NCBI RefSeq assembly: GCF_000368145.1
Contig: NZ_KB849282.1
Coordinates: 440,129-504,128 of the forward strand
Length of the DNA: 64,000 nucleotides
DNA from: Acinetobacter guillouiae CIP 63.46
Lineage (GTDB): Bacteria; Pseudomonadota; Gammaproteobacteria; Pseudomonadales; Moraxellaceae
Reading direction: 5' to 3'
In this document: positions 8,789 to 17,573 of the stretch, piece after piece
Layout of the letters: every line of letters begins with the position of its first letter
How positions within the stretch are numbered: the stretch's first letter is position 1
Program-made: the position numbers and the translations under genes
The notes under the pieces: model-generated
Told to the model about the DNA's origin: nothing
The model's database searches: none
What the model saw: the letters and a program-made list of their open reading frames with translations, nothing else

Positions 8789-9322
8789 ATGATAAAAACA
8801 ATTTATGCTGTCATTTTATTCTTGATCATTTTAAATCCTGCACAGGCGGAAGAGTTAAGCTGTCAGCAAGATTATCCTAAAATTATTGCGTCTGACTTAG
8901 ATCAATTAGGGCAAGATTTAAAGAAAAATGATTATTCATTTATGCAACAAAAAACCCATCCATCTCTGATCAATTATGTTGGTGGTGCAGAAGCTTATCA
9001 GCAGCTGCTTAAATACGCTCAAAATCTGCTTGCCAAATCACAGGTAGAAATTGTCAATGTACAATCAAAGCCACCACTTTATAGCTATATCGTAGATCAT
9101 GAAGAAATTTGCTTTGTACCCAAAACCATCACAATGAAAGTTGCAGGTCAAATTCAAGCAGCATCGCCCTCATTTATGGTCGCCATTCGTTCACTACAAT
9201 CACATCAATGGACCTATCTGGACGGTGCAGGACTAAAAAATAATCCTCAGATGCTGTTTACACTTTTTCCAAATTTCCCCAAAGATGTAAAACTCCCATT
9301 TCAAACAGATGCCATAAAATAA
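8789..9322 (+). CDS. exported protein of unknown function
   Basis: Protein of 177 residues with a clear signal peptide (MIKTIYAVILFLIILNPAQA, likely cut after QAEE or nearby), so probably periplasmic. The mature part is mixed alpha/beta, with Cys24 and Cys111 able to form one disulfide. I do not recognise the family. Its stop lies one base from the stop of the convergent GDPD gene, with no terminator between them. A truncated repeat lies directly upstream, so the promoter may be within or next to that repeat. Confidence 0.75.
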   Translation: MIKTIYAVILFLIILNPAQAEELSCQQDYPKIIASDLDQLGQDLKKNDYSFMQQKTHPSLINYVGGAEAYQQLLKYAQNLLAKSQVEIVNVQSKPPLYSYIVDHEEICFVPKTITMKVAGQIQAASPSFMVAIRSLQSHQWTYLDGAGLKNNPQMLFTLFPNFPKDVKLPFQTDAIK

Positions 9323-9323
9323 G

Positions 9324-11672
9324 CTATTGGATGATAACCTTTATAGGGGCTGAAAAGATTTGATAGAAGTTTTGTGCATCAATCTGATATTTATAACCAG
9401 CCAAAACATATGCAGTGCCCTTTTCAGAGAAACTCAACTGACCATTTTTAATCTCATGTTTTGCAGAACCTGATAAAACGACAAAATTGCTGAGTTGCTG
9501 ATTGAGTTTCGCTCCATCTTGCTGAACCAATTGCGCATTGAGTAATACTGGCTGTCCAGCTTTTACTTTGACATTTTTGGGTGCTTGAATATCAACGATG
9601 TATTTCGCATAAAGTTGCGCAGAATTGGTGGTTATTCCGTAGGTCCCTGCAATATATAATTTTTTAAATGTTTCATCATTCAATGCCCAAGGCCAAAAAC
9701 TGATTCCACGGTGCTTGGTCGTTTCTAAAAGATTGATCAAATCAGCACGATAAGCAGGGTTATACGTTGAATTATATTTCTGAACATCGGCATTGATTTG
9801 TTTGGCGGCAATTAAAGTATTGCGACTATTGGGCATGCTGCCAACCAATAACCCTCGTGGTATCTCAGACAATTGTGACTGTGCACGCGCAACTTGATCT
9901 GCATTAAATGAGGTCGTGACGACTTGATTTTCAACTTGGTACTTTTTAATTTCATCCTGCATTTTTGCAACCAATGCTGGATTGGCACTTTTCATTTCGA
10001 TCATCAGTACAAAGTTTGGATTGTGCTTAAATGTGGTGAAATATTCTGCAAGGGTTGGAATTGAATAAGCTTTGTTTTTAGATTTTAATTGTTGAACCTG
10101 CGCAAGGCTCATTTCTTCAATTTTACCTGTTGAACGTGTAGTGCGATCTACTGTTGCATCATGCATCACCACAAGGTGCTGGTCTTTGGTTAAATAAATA
10201 TCGTTTTCAACAATATCTGCACCCAAAGCAACTGCATGTTTCGCACTTTCTAAAGTATTTTCATCTTCTAAACTGGGTACACCACGATGCCCAATAATAA
10301 AGGGTTTACGCAATAAGGTATTTTTTGGAAACTGCTTTAAAACACTGGCAAATAGTGTACTTTGCGTTGTAATAATCCCATTCACACCTGAAGTCAAAAT
10401 ACTGGCGACATCCTGCGGATCATGTGCTGGTGTATCAACCCACACTGTCATTAAATGACGTTGAATAAAGCTAACACTCGATTTGTTGGCAAGGCTATGC
10501 GGAAGAACCACGATGCGTGCATAGGCCTGATTGCTACGGCGCATAATTTCAGAAAGACCTACATGACTCTCCTTTAAATTTTCGCGACTTAAATCTAATA
10601 CTGTTCGAAGCGTAGGTACAATTTGATGCGCAGACTTGAGTAAATCATCACTTTTGGACAATAAAGTAATATCGCTCATATCGTGAGATTTAGAGAGTAA
10701 TTTTAAGGCTTCAATACTTTTGGGATCTTTGATTTCTAAAACAGCAATGGTATTGCGCTGCGGATTCACCAAATATTGTTGTAATGTTTCAACCACCTGT
10801 CCTGTCTGATCAAGCAAGTTTAAATTGGCATCTAATTGATAATATAACTGATTCGCTGAATTTAATGGACTGCTGGTATTTTTAACTTTTTGAATCAGCG
10901 TCGGTGCCAAAGCGACATTAGTTTGAATTTCTTGCACTTGGGTGACTTTATTGGCTAAGTCTGGCAATGCACTGGTTTGTTCAGAGACTTGAATATTTTT
11001 AACTTTTAAGACTAGGCCTGTTGCTGAAAGCCCGATGCCGCCTTTGGCAGATCCTTGGTCAAGTTCTACATCTTGCATTAACTGGTGGTTTAAATAGTGT
11101 TGTACCCGTTGTCCAGAGACCACAATGCTGGCTTTATACCATTGATTTGCTTTGATGTTCTCCGAAAATGCTTTCGTTTCAGAGACCTCCCACTGCCCGT
11201 TACTTTTATGACGACCAAACTCCGTACCATTTTTTGCAGTGGTATCTGTTCTGAGGGTAAATTGATAATAACTGCTTGGAATCACCCCCTGAGTTTCTGT
11301 AACATCATAAATCACACTGCCCCAACGCGAGTTATTGACAGCTTGGTCTAAAGTAAATTCGAGATCAATGCGATAATTTTGCTGTTTTTCAAGATTTTGC
11401 GGTAATAAAATTGAGGTCGGACTGACTGAATTTGCTCGACCATCAATATGAAGCATCCCATTCTCAACATAGACATTGCCGGCATTGTTGCCAGGAATAC
11501 GCCAGCCTTGAGGAATTGTTTTTTGCTGAACAAAACTTTGTTGATAAAGTGTTTTAAGCGGCTGCGCGGCAAGTTTAGGCTGATTTTGAGTCGAAATTTT
11601 ACTTGCAAGTTCAGCATGGCTCAACATCGGCAAAGAAATTAAAACAGCAAAAGATAAAACGGATAATTTCAT
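9324..11672 (-). CDS. exported multidomain glycerophosphodiester phosphodiesterase
   Basis: Protein of 782 residues with a signal peptide ending near SHA. Residues about 35-235 look like a LamG/DUF1080-type beta sandwich. Residues about 240-455 look like a degenerate phosphodiesterase barrel ending in VNGIITTQSTLFASVLKQF. An intact GDPD domain follows: GHRGVPSLEDENT with the catalytic His-Arg and Glu, GADIVENDIYL with metal ligands, and VMHDATVDRTT with the second His. It closes with YGITTNSAQLY. An Ig-like beta domain of about 85 residues ends the protein. It would hydrolyse glycerophosphodiesters outside the cytoplasm. The typical bacterial enzyme (GlpQ/UgpQ) has about 250-360 residues, so this is a large variant. 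Confidence 0.88.
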   Translation of the reverse strand: MKLSVLSFAVLISLPMLSHAELASKISTQNQPKLAAQPLKTLYQQSFVQQKTIPQGWRIPGNNAGNVYVENGMLHIDGRANSVSPTSILLPQNLEKQQNYRIDLEFTLDQAVNNSRWGSVIYDVTETQGVIPSSYYQFTLRTDTTAKNGTEFGRHKSNGQWEVSETKAFSENIKANQWYKASIVVSGQRVQHYLNHQLMQDVELDQGSAKGGIGLSATGLVLKVKNIQVSEQTSALPDLANKVTQVQEIQTNVALAPTLIQKVKNTSSPLNSANQLYYQLDANLNLLDQTGQVVETLQQYLVNPQRNTIAVLEIKDPKSIEALKLLSKSHDMSDITLLSKSDDLLKSAHQIVPTLRTVLDLSRENLKESHVGLSEIMRRSNQAYARIVVLPHSLANKSSVSFIQRHLMTVWVDTPAHDPQDVASILTSGVNGIITTQSTLFASVLKQFPKNTLLRKPFIIGHRGVPSLEDENTLESAKHAVALGADIVENDIYLTKDQHLVVMHDATVDRTTRSTGKIEEMSLAQVQQLKSKNKAYSIPTLAEYFTTFKHNPNFVLMIEMKSANPALVAKMQDEIKKYQVENQVVTTSFNADQVARAQSQLSEIPRGLLVGSMPNSRNTLIAAKQINADVQKYNSTYNPAYRADLINLLETTKHRGISFWPWALNDETFKKLYIAGTYGITTNSAQLYAKYIVDIQAPKNVKVKAGQPVLLNAQLVQQDGAKLNQQLSNFVVLSGSAKHEIKNGQLSFSEKGTAYVLAGYKYQIDAQNFYQIFSAPIKVIIQ

Positions 11673-11816
11673 AAAATTTCTAAACCATTTAGAAGCACTT
11701 TGCTCAAGCGTATTTCTAAAATGGTGTCAGCCTAATTTAAATTTTGCCTATATTTTAAACCTTTATATAAAATAGAACATCTATTTAAAAGATGCCTAAG
11801 CAAATAAACTTCACAA

Positions 11817-13091
11817 CTATTGTTGCTGCTGTTCTTGTTGCCAACGACGTTGCTGTAAACGCTCACCTTCAACTTCACGCTTATTACGAGCAGACTCATA
11901 TAATTTTGTGCCTTTCAATTCAGGTGGTAAATATTCCTGTAGCACAAAATTTTCAGGGTAGTTATGAGGATAAAGATAATCCACACCATAGCCTTGTTGT
12001 TTCATGAGCTTGGTCGGTGCATTACGTAAATGGAGTGGCACAGGTAGGTTGGACGTTTTTTCTGCAAGTTCTAAGGCTTTATTGATCGCCAAATAAGTGC
12101 TGTTACTCTTTGCACTGGTTGCCAGATAAACTGCGCATTGGCCTAAAATAATTCGACACTCAGGCATGCCTATCGCTTGAACCGAGCGGAAACATTCGCC
12201 CGCTAAAAGCAAGGCATTTGGATTTGAGTTACCAATATCTTCTGAAGCAGCGATCAACATACGACGAGCGATAAAAACCGGATCTTCACCGCCTTTAAGC
12301 ATACGTGCCATCCAATACAACGTTGCATCAGGATCACTACCTCGAATAGATTTAATAAACGCAGACACAAGATCATAATGTTGCTCACCTGATTTGTCAT
12401 AGCGTGCAATATTCTGTTGCGCAACTTTGACCACGATCGCATTGGTCACAATATTTTCAATATCGGACTCAAAGGTACTGGCAATTAAATCGATTAAATT
12501 AAGTGCCTTACGTGCATCACCCGCAGCAAACTGAACCAATGCATCAAATTCTTCAATCTGGATATGGCGGTCTTTTAAAAATTTATCTTGTTGAATCGCG
12601 CGTAAAATGAGTTCTTGAATCGCCTCATTACTTAATCCATTTAAGGTATACACCTGACAACGAGACAGCAAAGCACTGTTGACTTCAAATGAAGGGTTTT
12701 CAGTGGTCGCACCGATCAGGGTAATTTTGCCTTTTTCAACCGCATTCAATAAGGCATCTTGTTGCGACTTATTAAAACGATGAATTTCATCAATAAACAC
12801 CACCGGTGTTAATAAATCACCGCTGTCAGCAATCACCTCACGGAGCTCTTTTACCCCTGTATTTAAGGCAGATAAGCTAATAAATGTACGATCGACTGCT
12901 TGAGCCAATAACAATGCGATGGTGGTTTTTCCAACACCAGGCGGCCCCCAAAAAATAATCGAGGGTAAATGCCCTTGATCAATCATTTGACGGAGTGGTG
13001 CTGCGACACCGAGTAAATGATCTTGCCCAATAATTTCAGACAAATCACGTGGACGTAAACGTTCTGGAAGCGGAATTTGAGTGTCTGACAT
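11817..13091 (-). CDS. rarA: replication-associated recombination protein A (AAA+ ATPase)
   Basis: A RarA/MgsA-family ATPase of 424 residues that acts at stalled replication forks. The N-terminus starts RLRPRDLSEIIGQDHLLG. Walker A is GPPGVGKTT near residue 50. Walker B is VFIDEIHRF near residue 98. Sensor I is ATTENPSFE, and an SRC arginine-finger motif follows. The C-terminal half has the tetramerisation region ending in NAPTKLMKQQGYGVDYLYPHNY. The tail is rich in Gln and Arg (RRWQQEQQQQ). The gene is not next to lolA or serS in this window. The start is the only ATG giving the usual N-terminus. Confidence 0.95.
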   Translation of the reverse strand: MSDTQIPLPERLRPRDLSEIIGQDHLLGVAAPLRQMIDQGHLPSIIFWGPPGVGKTTIALLLAQAVDRTFISLSALNTGVKELREVIADSGDLLTPVVFIDEIHRFNKSQQDALLNAVEKGKITLIGATTENPSFEVNSALLSRCQVYTLNGLSNEAIQELILRAIQQDKFLKDRHIQIEEFDALVQFAAGDARKALNLIDLIASTFESDIENIVTNAIVVKVAQQNIARYDKSGEQHYDLVSAFIKSIRGSDPDATLYWMARMLKGGEDPVFIARRMLIAASEDIGNSNPNALLLAGECFRSVQAIGMPECRIILGQCAVYLATSAKSNSTYLAINKALELAEKTSNLPVPLHLRNAPTKLMKQQGYGVDYLYPHNYPENFVLQEYLPPELKGTKLYESARNKREVEGERLQQRRWQQEQQQQ

Positions 13092-13161
13092 ACTGCTTTT
13101 TTAATTGATGAATGCTGTCCTTAGTCTACTATGGAAAATCATCAATATTGCACTTTCAGCT

Positions 13162-14127
13162 TTAAAATAATCGATTCTGCAAAACATCCATTAACGAGGC
13201 CTGAAATACTTGACCATGACTAAGATGTGGATAAAGCATTAATTTGCCATCTACGCCTTTAGTGGCTAAATCTAAAACCAATTGACGGTTATTTTGAATC
13301 ATATCCCGATCTGCATTTGGGCTGATTGGTCTCGTTGTAGACTGAATGATGTCACCTTCCATCACCCATAATTTTTTATTTTTTAATTGCTCAGGCGGGG
13401 CTTTTTCAACGGCTTTGAGTAATCGAGAATCTGCCCATGTGAGAGATGGACTGGCTGAAAAATAGTGTGAAAACTTATTATCTATGCTTTGACTATTTAA
13501 AAGGGTATCTAAAACAAATAAACCACCATAAGAATGTCCCCACAATGCAGTACGTTGCTTATCCAGTTTTACTTGCGTATTGACCCACGGCATAATTTTT
13601 TCAAACAGCACCTGTCTAAATTGTGCACTTCCGCCTGCCATACGTTCAGGATTGCGTGGGTCAGCCGCCACTTTTCCAGATTCATCAGCAGGTGTGTAGT
13701 CTACAGACCGTGAAGCGGACTCAAACGGTAACTGGGTTTGATAGCCTATAGCCACCAACACTGGGCTGTCTTGTTCGGATAGTTTTTTTAACAGTGACTC
13801 ATCTAAACGCGCCATAGCAGAGTTGCCATCTAACATATAAACAGCAGGTAAGATCTTATTTTTATTGATATGTTTAGGAATTCCGACCCAAACTTTATAA
13901 TGCCGTTGTTGATCTGCGGATTGAAAATTTTTTACTTGAAATTGATAATAACTGGAGCCTTGCTCCGCAATATTTGGCCCTAAAGCTTGCAAATCTGGTT
14001 TTGCATAAACATTGGAGTGAATACCGAAACTCAGGCTGATTGCACATACACAGAATGCACTTTTTTTGAATAACCAAGATAAAGCAAACATTTTAAAACA
14101 CATCAAACTGAAGAGTTTGCCTATCAT
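13162..14127 (-). CDS. exported alpha/beta hydrolase, siderophore-esterase-like
   Basis: Hydrolase of up to 321 residues with an N-terminal signal sequence (hydrophobic stretch ending NVYA). GHSYGGLF near residue 200 is the nucleophile elbow with the catalytic Ser. MLYPHLSHGQVF near the end supplies the His. The fold resembles the IroE/BesA/Fes branch of esterases that cut ferric siderophores in the periplasm. A perfect Fur box lies 9 bases upstream of the first ATG, supporting iron regulation. The start is uncertain: Met codons at 14127, 14103 and 14091 all precede the signal sequence and none has a good ribosome site. Siderophore use is inferred from fold and Fur box. Confidence 0.75.
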   Translation of the reverse strand: MIGKLFSLMCFKMFALSWLFKKSAFCVCAISLSFGIHSNVYAKPDLQALGPNIAEQGSSYYQFQVKNFQSADQQRHYKVWVGIPKHINKNKILPAVYMLDGNSAMARLDESLLKKLSEQDSPVLVAIGYQTQLPFESASRSVDYTPADESGKVAADPRNPERMAGGSAQFRQVLFEKIMPWVNTQVKLDKQRTALWGHSYGGLFVLDTLLNSQSIDNKFSHYFSASPSLTWADSRLLKAVEKAPPEQLKNKKLWVMEGDIIQSTTRPISPNADRDMIQNNRQLVLDLATKGVDGKLMLYPHLSHGQVFQASLMDVLQNRLF

Positions 14128-14135
14128 ATTACTAT

Positions 14136-14152
14136 TTGATAATGATTATCAA
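14136..14152 (-). promoter_or_regulatory. Fur box
   Basis: A perfect 17-base dyad, TTGATAAT-G-ATTATCAA, contains the 6-1-6 Fur core GATAATGATTATC (14138-14150). It sits in the 46-base gap upstream of the esterase gene, where a repressor would block its promoter. It lies just downstream of the UPF0260 gene's stop, so it should not control that gene. Confidence 0.85.
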
Positions 14153-14173
14153 TTCATAATTGATTCAAATGAT

Positions 14174-14626
14174 TTACCGCACCCATCTTACAATGTATTC
14201 ATCGATTTCTTCTTCATTGACTTCTGTTTCGGAGATACAACGCCCAGCAGCAGATTTTCTGGCTTTAATCACATTGCTTCTTGAGCCTGTGATCAGATAG
14301 TGCCATGCCGGTAAATTTTTACCTTCATTCACCCGACGATAAGCACAACTTGAAGGCAACCAATGAATATTGGCTAATTTTTCAGGGCTTAATTGAATAC
14401 AGTCAGGTACATAATCTAAACGATTAGGATAGTCAGAACACTGCGCGGTAGTACAATCGAGGAGTTTACAAGACACTTTGGTATAGGCTATTTCATGTGT
14501 GTCATCATCTTCTAATTTTACCAAACAGCACAGCCCACAACCATCGCACAACGCTTCCCACTCGGTCGGATTTAACTCAGACAGTGTATAATTCTTCCAA
14601 AACTGGGGGCGGATCTCAAAGGTCAT
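14174..14626 (-). CDS. UPF0260 / YcgN-family cysteine-cluster protein
   Basis: Protein of 150 residues with the family signature CDGCGLCCLVKL near residue 28, followed by CKLLDCTTAQCSDYPNR. This is a conserved cysteine set typical of the YkgJ/YcgN zinc- or iron-binding domain. HWLPSSCAYRRVNEG and WHYLITGSR are also YcgN-like. The length matches E. coli YcgN (about 150). The biochemical role of the family is not established. It is co-oriented with the Fur-controlled esterase but separated from it by the Fur box, so they are probably not one operon. Confidence 0.88.
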   Translation of the reverse strand: MTFEIRPQFWKNYTLSELNPTEWEALCDGCGLCCLVKLEDDDTHEIAYTKVSCKLLDCTTAQCSDYPNRLDYVPDCIQLSPEKLANIHWLPSSCAYRRVNEGKNLPAWHYLITGSRSNVIKARKSAAGRCISETEVNEEEIDEYIVRWVR

Positions 14627-14815
14627 GGCATAACATTAAAGTCATTTAAGGCGAAATAATTATATCAGTATATAAGCAGAAATTAGAAAATTTAAAACAG
14701 AACAAACCTTTACATATTGCTTTATTAATCACACTTTTTAAACACAACTTCACAAGTCCCTCAGATTTTTCTGCCTATACTGAAAATACATAACAAAAAT
14801 ATGGAGATGAATCTT

Positions 14816-14974
14816 ATGTTTCGTTGGGCAATTATTTTCGCTGTGATCGCCTTAATCGCAAGTTTATTTGGTTTTGGTGGTGTTGCGGGAATGTCTAAAG
14901 ACTTCGCAGTCATTCTTCTCGTTGTCGCGGTAATCCTCGCGATTGTTGGTTTTATTTCGAGAGGAAAAGTTTAG
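14816..14974 (+). CDS. DUF1328 small membrane protein (YtjA-like)
   Basis: A protein of 52 residues with two hydrophobic helices: [20 protein letters not shown], then a GGVAGMSKD turn, then [16 protein letters not shown]. It ends in a basic tail. Size, two-helix layout and the FGFGGVAG turn are those of DUF1328 (E. coli YtjA, 53 residues). The family is linked to envelope or general stress but has no defined activity. GGAGA at 14803-14807 is a good ribosome site for the ATG, and a strong terminator follows. It is therefore a complete monocistronic unit. Confidence 0.85.
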   Translation: MFRWAIIFAVIALIASLFGFGGVAGMSKDFAVILLVVAVILAIVGFISRGKV

Positions 14975-14995
14975 CTTTTCCTGATCAATTTTCAT

Positions 14996-15027
14996 AAAAG
15001 AGAAGAACCTTGGTTCTTCTCTTTTTC
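14996..15027 (+). terminator. strong rho-independent terminator
   Basis: A perfect 14-bp stem, AAAAGAGAAGAACC (14996-15009) with GGTTCTTCTCTTTT (15012-15025), ends in a T-run directly after the DUF1328 gene. Confidence 0.85.
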
Positions 15028-15157
15028 ATTTGAAAACGACCTTTTTCATTCATAAATTTTCACATTTCTATTGTAAATATTCGAAATTTAGTCATTTGAA
15101 TCTTATATATTTATGCTTTAATCAATCTCATTCTCGCCGATACACAAGGATTAACAG

Positions 15158-15895
15158 ATGACTCTTGCAATCAAAACTCGTGAAATTCAATACCAAGCAA
15201 AAGATAGAACAACTTTAATCGGTTATTTTGCTGCGCCTGAATCCGCACAACCAGTTGCAGGTGTGATTGTTGGTCCAGAATGGTGGGGCCGAAATGAGTA
15301 TTCTGAACAACGTGCTCGAGAGTTGGCACAACATGGTTTTGCTGCGCTGGCAATTGATATGTATGGCGATAAAAAAACCACGGCTGTTGCGACTCAAGCC
15401 CATGAGTGGATGATGCAAACCTTCCAACATGAGCAGACCATTGTTGAGCGTTCAGCTGCGGCTTTGGCTGCTTTAGCAGCACAACCAGAAGTCGATGCAA
15501 CGCGTTTGGCTGCGATTGGATTCTGTTATGGTGGTAAAGTGATATTAGATTTGGCACGCTCAGGTGCTGACTTAAAAGCTGCAATTACTTTCCATGCAAA
15601 TTTATCTGCGCAAAAAGCAGCGGAAGCAGAAAAATTTAAAGCGCAAGTGTTAGTGCTACATGGTGAAAAAGACAGCATGGTGTCTTTGGCAGATGTCGAA
15701 TCGTTTAAACAAGAAATGCAGCATGCTCAGGTAAAATCTGAAGTGATCATCCTGAAAGATGCTAAACATGGCTTTAGTAACCCACAAGCAGATGAAAAAG
15801 CAAAAGCCAATGGCGTAGATCTAGGTTATAACGCCGAAGCAGAAAAAGCTGGATTAGCAGCAATGTATGATTTATTAGATCGCACCTTGGCTTAA
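15158..15895 (+). CDS. dienelactone hydrolase family protein
   Basis: Cytoplasmic alpha/beta hydrolase of 245 residues. The Cys-Asp-His triad of dienelactone hydrolases is visible: GFCYGGKV near residue 121 (nucleophilic Cys), VLHGEKDSMV near 168 (Asp) and DAKHGFSNP near 200 (His). EWWGRNEYSEQRARELA is typical of the family. The classical substrate is a dienelactone from chlorocatechol degradation. No aromatic-degradation genes lie nearby, so this is probably a housekeeping hydrolase with an unknown substrate. AAGGA precedes the ATG. The HIT gene follows after 63 bases and may be co-transcribed. Confidence 0.9.
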   Translation: MTLAIKTREIQYQAKDRTTLIGYFAAPESAQPVAGVIVGPEWWGRNEYSEQRARELAQHGFAALAIDMYGDKKTTAVATQAHEWMMQTFQHEQTIVERSAAALAALAAQPEVDATRLAAIGFCYGGKVILDLARSGADLKAAITFHANLSAQKAAEAEKFKAQVLVLHGEKDSMVSLADVESFKQEMQHAQVKSEVIILKDAKHGFSNPQADEKAKANGVDLGYNAEAEKAGLAAMYDLLDRTLA

Positions 15896-15958
15896 CCTAC
15901 TCTAGCTTAATTAAAATACGTTCTACGTCGATTAAGACAACAAAACGAGGGATTAGAA

Positions 15959-16327
15959 ATGACTGAAAAAGTATGTCCTTATTGTGACTTTGAAGAATTT
16001 GATATCATTGATAAAAATGAATTTGGTGCAATTTTGCCTGAACATAACCCTTTGTCTAAAGGTCATTCAGTGATTATTCCTTTGCGCCATATTGCTTCTT
16101 TTTTTGAGGTTTCAGAGAAAGAACGTAAAAGCCTTTCCTCTTTATTGGAACTGGCACGTAACGAGCTTAAGATTCGCCATCAACCTGAAGGATTCCATAT
16201 CGCCTTTAATGATGGTCATGTGTTTGGTGAAGACCAAAGTGAACATTTCCATATTCACATTATCCCACGCTATAAAAACGAACCGCTTAAACTCGATAAG
16301 CGTTGGGGTATCATCAATGAAAACTAA
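15959..16327 (+). CDS. HIT-family nucleotide hydrolase/transferase
   Basis: HIT-domain protein of 122 residues. The histidine triad is HFHIHIIP near residues 98-105. CPYCDFEEF at the N-terminus resembles a zinc-binding pair, and GHSVIIPLRH is the usual substrate-binding strand. HIT proteins cleave nucleoside phosphoramidates or dinucleotides. The exact substrate is unknown. GAGGGA precedes the ATG. A T-rich hairpin terminator begins 24 bases after the stop, closing the possible DLH-HIT unit. Confidence 0.9.
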   Translation: MTEKVCPYCDFEEFDIIDKNEFGAILPEHNPLSKGHSVIIPLRHIASFFEVSEKERKSLSSLLELARNELKIRHQPEGFHIAFNDGHVFGEDQSEHFHIHIIPRYKNEPLKLDKRWGIINEN

Positions 16328-16350
16328 GTTGTGACTATAAATGCTTTTGA

Positions 16351-16374
16351 AAAGACGCTTTGGCGTCTTTTTTT
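16351..16374 (+). terminator. rho-independent terminator after HIT gene
   Basis: AAAGACGC (16351-16358) pairs with GCGTCTTT (16363-16370) around TTTG and continues into a T-run. Confidence 0.85.
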
Positions 16375-16462
16375 ATGCAGATTACTGCTCAAGTTTAAGA
16401 TAATTTTCCGCAATAAATTTATCTTGGTTATACTGAGCATCCAATTTTTACGCTAGATTGTT

Positions 16463-17497
16463 ATGTCGCAATTTTCATTTTCAGATGCGCTATTGACTTG
16501 GTTTGATCAACACGGGCGCCATGATTTACCGTGGCAAGTGGCTGATGATCCATACAAAGTTTGGGTGTCTGAGATTATGTTGCAACAAACACAAGTCAAA
16601 ACTGTACTGCAATATTTTGATAAATTTATCCAACGCTTTCCGACTGTCGATGATTTGGGTAAAGCCTCATGGGATGATGTTGCCCCCTATTGGGCAGGAT
16701 TAGGCTACTACGCCCGTGCACGCAATTTGCATAAAGCAGCAGGCGTGGTCAGCCAGCAAGGGCATTTTCCACAAAGCTTAGAACAATGGGTGGAACTTTC
16801 AGGTATTGGTCGCTCTACTGGTGGCGCACTGATGTCGCTTGGCTTACGCCAATATGGCGTCATTATGGATGGCAATGTAAAACGTGTTTTGGCCCGTTTC
16901 TTTGCCATTGAAGATGACCTGAGTAAACCCATCCATGAACGAGCCATGTGGCAACTGGCGGAAAGCTTATGCCCAACTGAACGCAACCATGACTATACCC
17001 AAGCAATTATGGATTTGGGTGCAACCATTTGTACGCCCAAAAAGCCACTCTGCTTATACTGTCCCATGCAACAACATTGCCAAGCCCATCAACAAGGGCT
17101 AGAAACCGAACTGCCTTACAAGAAAGCTAAAAAGCCTGTTCCTGTTAGAACTGGCACAGTGTTATTAATTGAGTCCGATCAACAATGGTTATGGGAACAG
17201 CGTCCCAACAGTGGTTTATGGGGAGGCTTATGGAGTTTACCGATTTTTGAAAATGAGCTTGCGTTTCAACAGCTTTGTCAAAGTCTAAAACTTATTTCAA
17301 CTGTTGAACCTGTCCAAATCTCGCATAGCTTTACCCATTTCACATGGATTTTAAATGCGCATATTGTTCGAGTTGAATCAGACCAAAAAGAATACCTCCA
17401 GGCTGAACTTGGGGGCGAATGGTTAACACCACAAAAAGCTACACAAATGGGCATCCCTACAGCCATGAAAAAATTGATCTCAGCAGTAAAAATATGA
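16463..17497 (+). CDS. mutY: A/G-specific adenine DNA glycosylase
   Basis: Base-excision repair enzyme of 344 residues that removes adenine mispaired with 8-oxoguanine. Catalytic Glu37 lies in SEIMLQQTQV. The helix-hairpin-helix LSGIGRSTGGAL (112-123) is followed by VIMDGNVKRV with catalytic Asp136. The [4Fe-4S] cluster motif C-X6-C-X2-C-X5-C is complete (Cys190, 197, 200, 206). The C-terminal Nudix-like domain, with GGLWSLPIF, recognises 8-oxoG. All hallmark residues are present. The M23 lipoprotein gene follows after 76 bases. Confidence 0.97.
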   Translation: MSQFSFSDALLTWFDQHGRHDLPWQVADDPYKVWVSEIMLQQTQVKTVLQYFDKFIQRFPTVDDLGKASWDDVAPYWAGLGYYARARNLHKAAGVVSQQGHFPQSLEQWVELSGIGRSTGGALMSLGLRQYGVIMDGNVKRVLARFFAIEDDLSKPIHERAMWQLAESLCPTERNHDYTQAIMDLGATICTPKKPLCLYCPMQQHCQAHQQGLETELPYKKAKKPVPVRTGTVLLIESDQQWLWEQRPNSGLWGGLWSLPIFENELAFQQLCQSLKLISTVEPVQISHSFTHFTWILNAHIVRVESDQKEYLQAELGGEWLTPQKATQMGIPTAMKKLISAVKI

Positions 17498-17573
17498 CAT
17501 AGTCAGACACGGGTATTCGAAGCATATTTCAATTTTAATTTGCCCTTTTGAAACTTGAAAAAAAGGATTTCTC

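Noticed and set aside
15171-15584. 137-codon leftward frame inside the dienelactone hydrolase gene
   Set aside because: It is fully opposite a gene with an intact catalytic triad. Its composition (His/Gln/Leu-rich) is typical of an antisense shadow.
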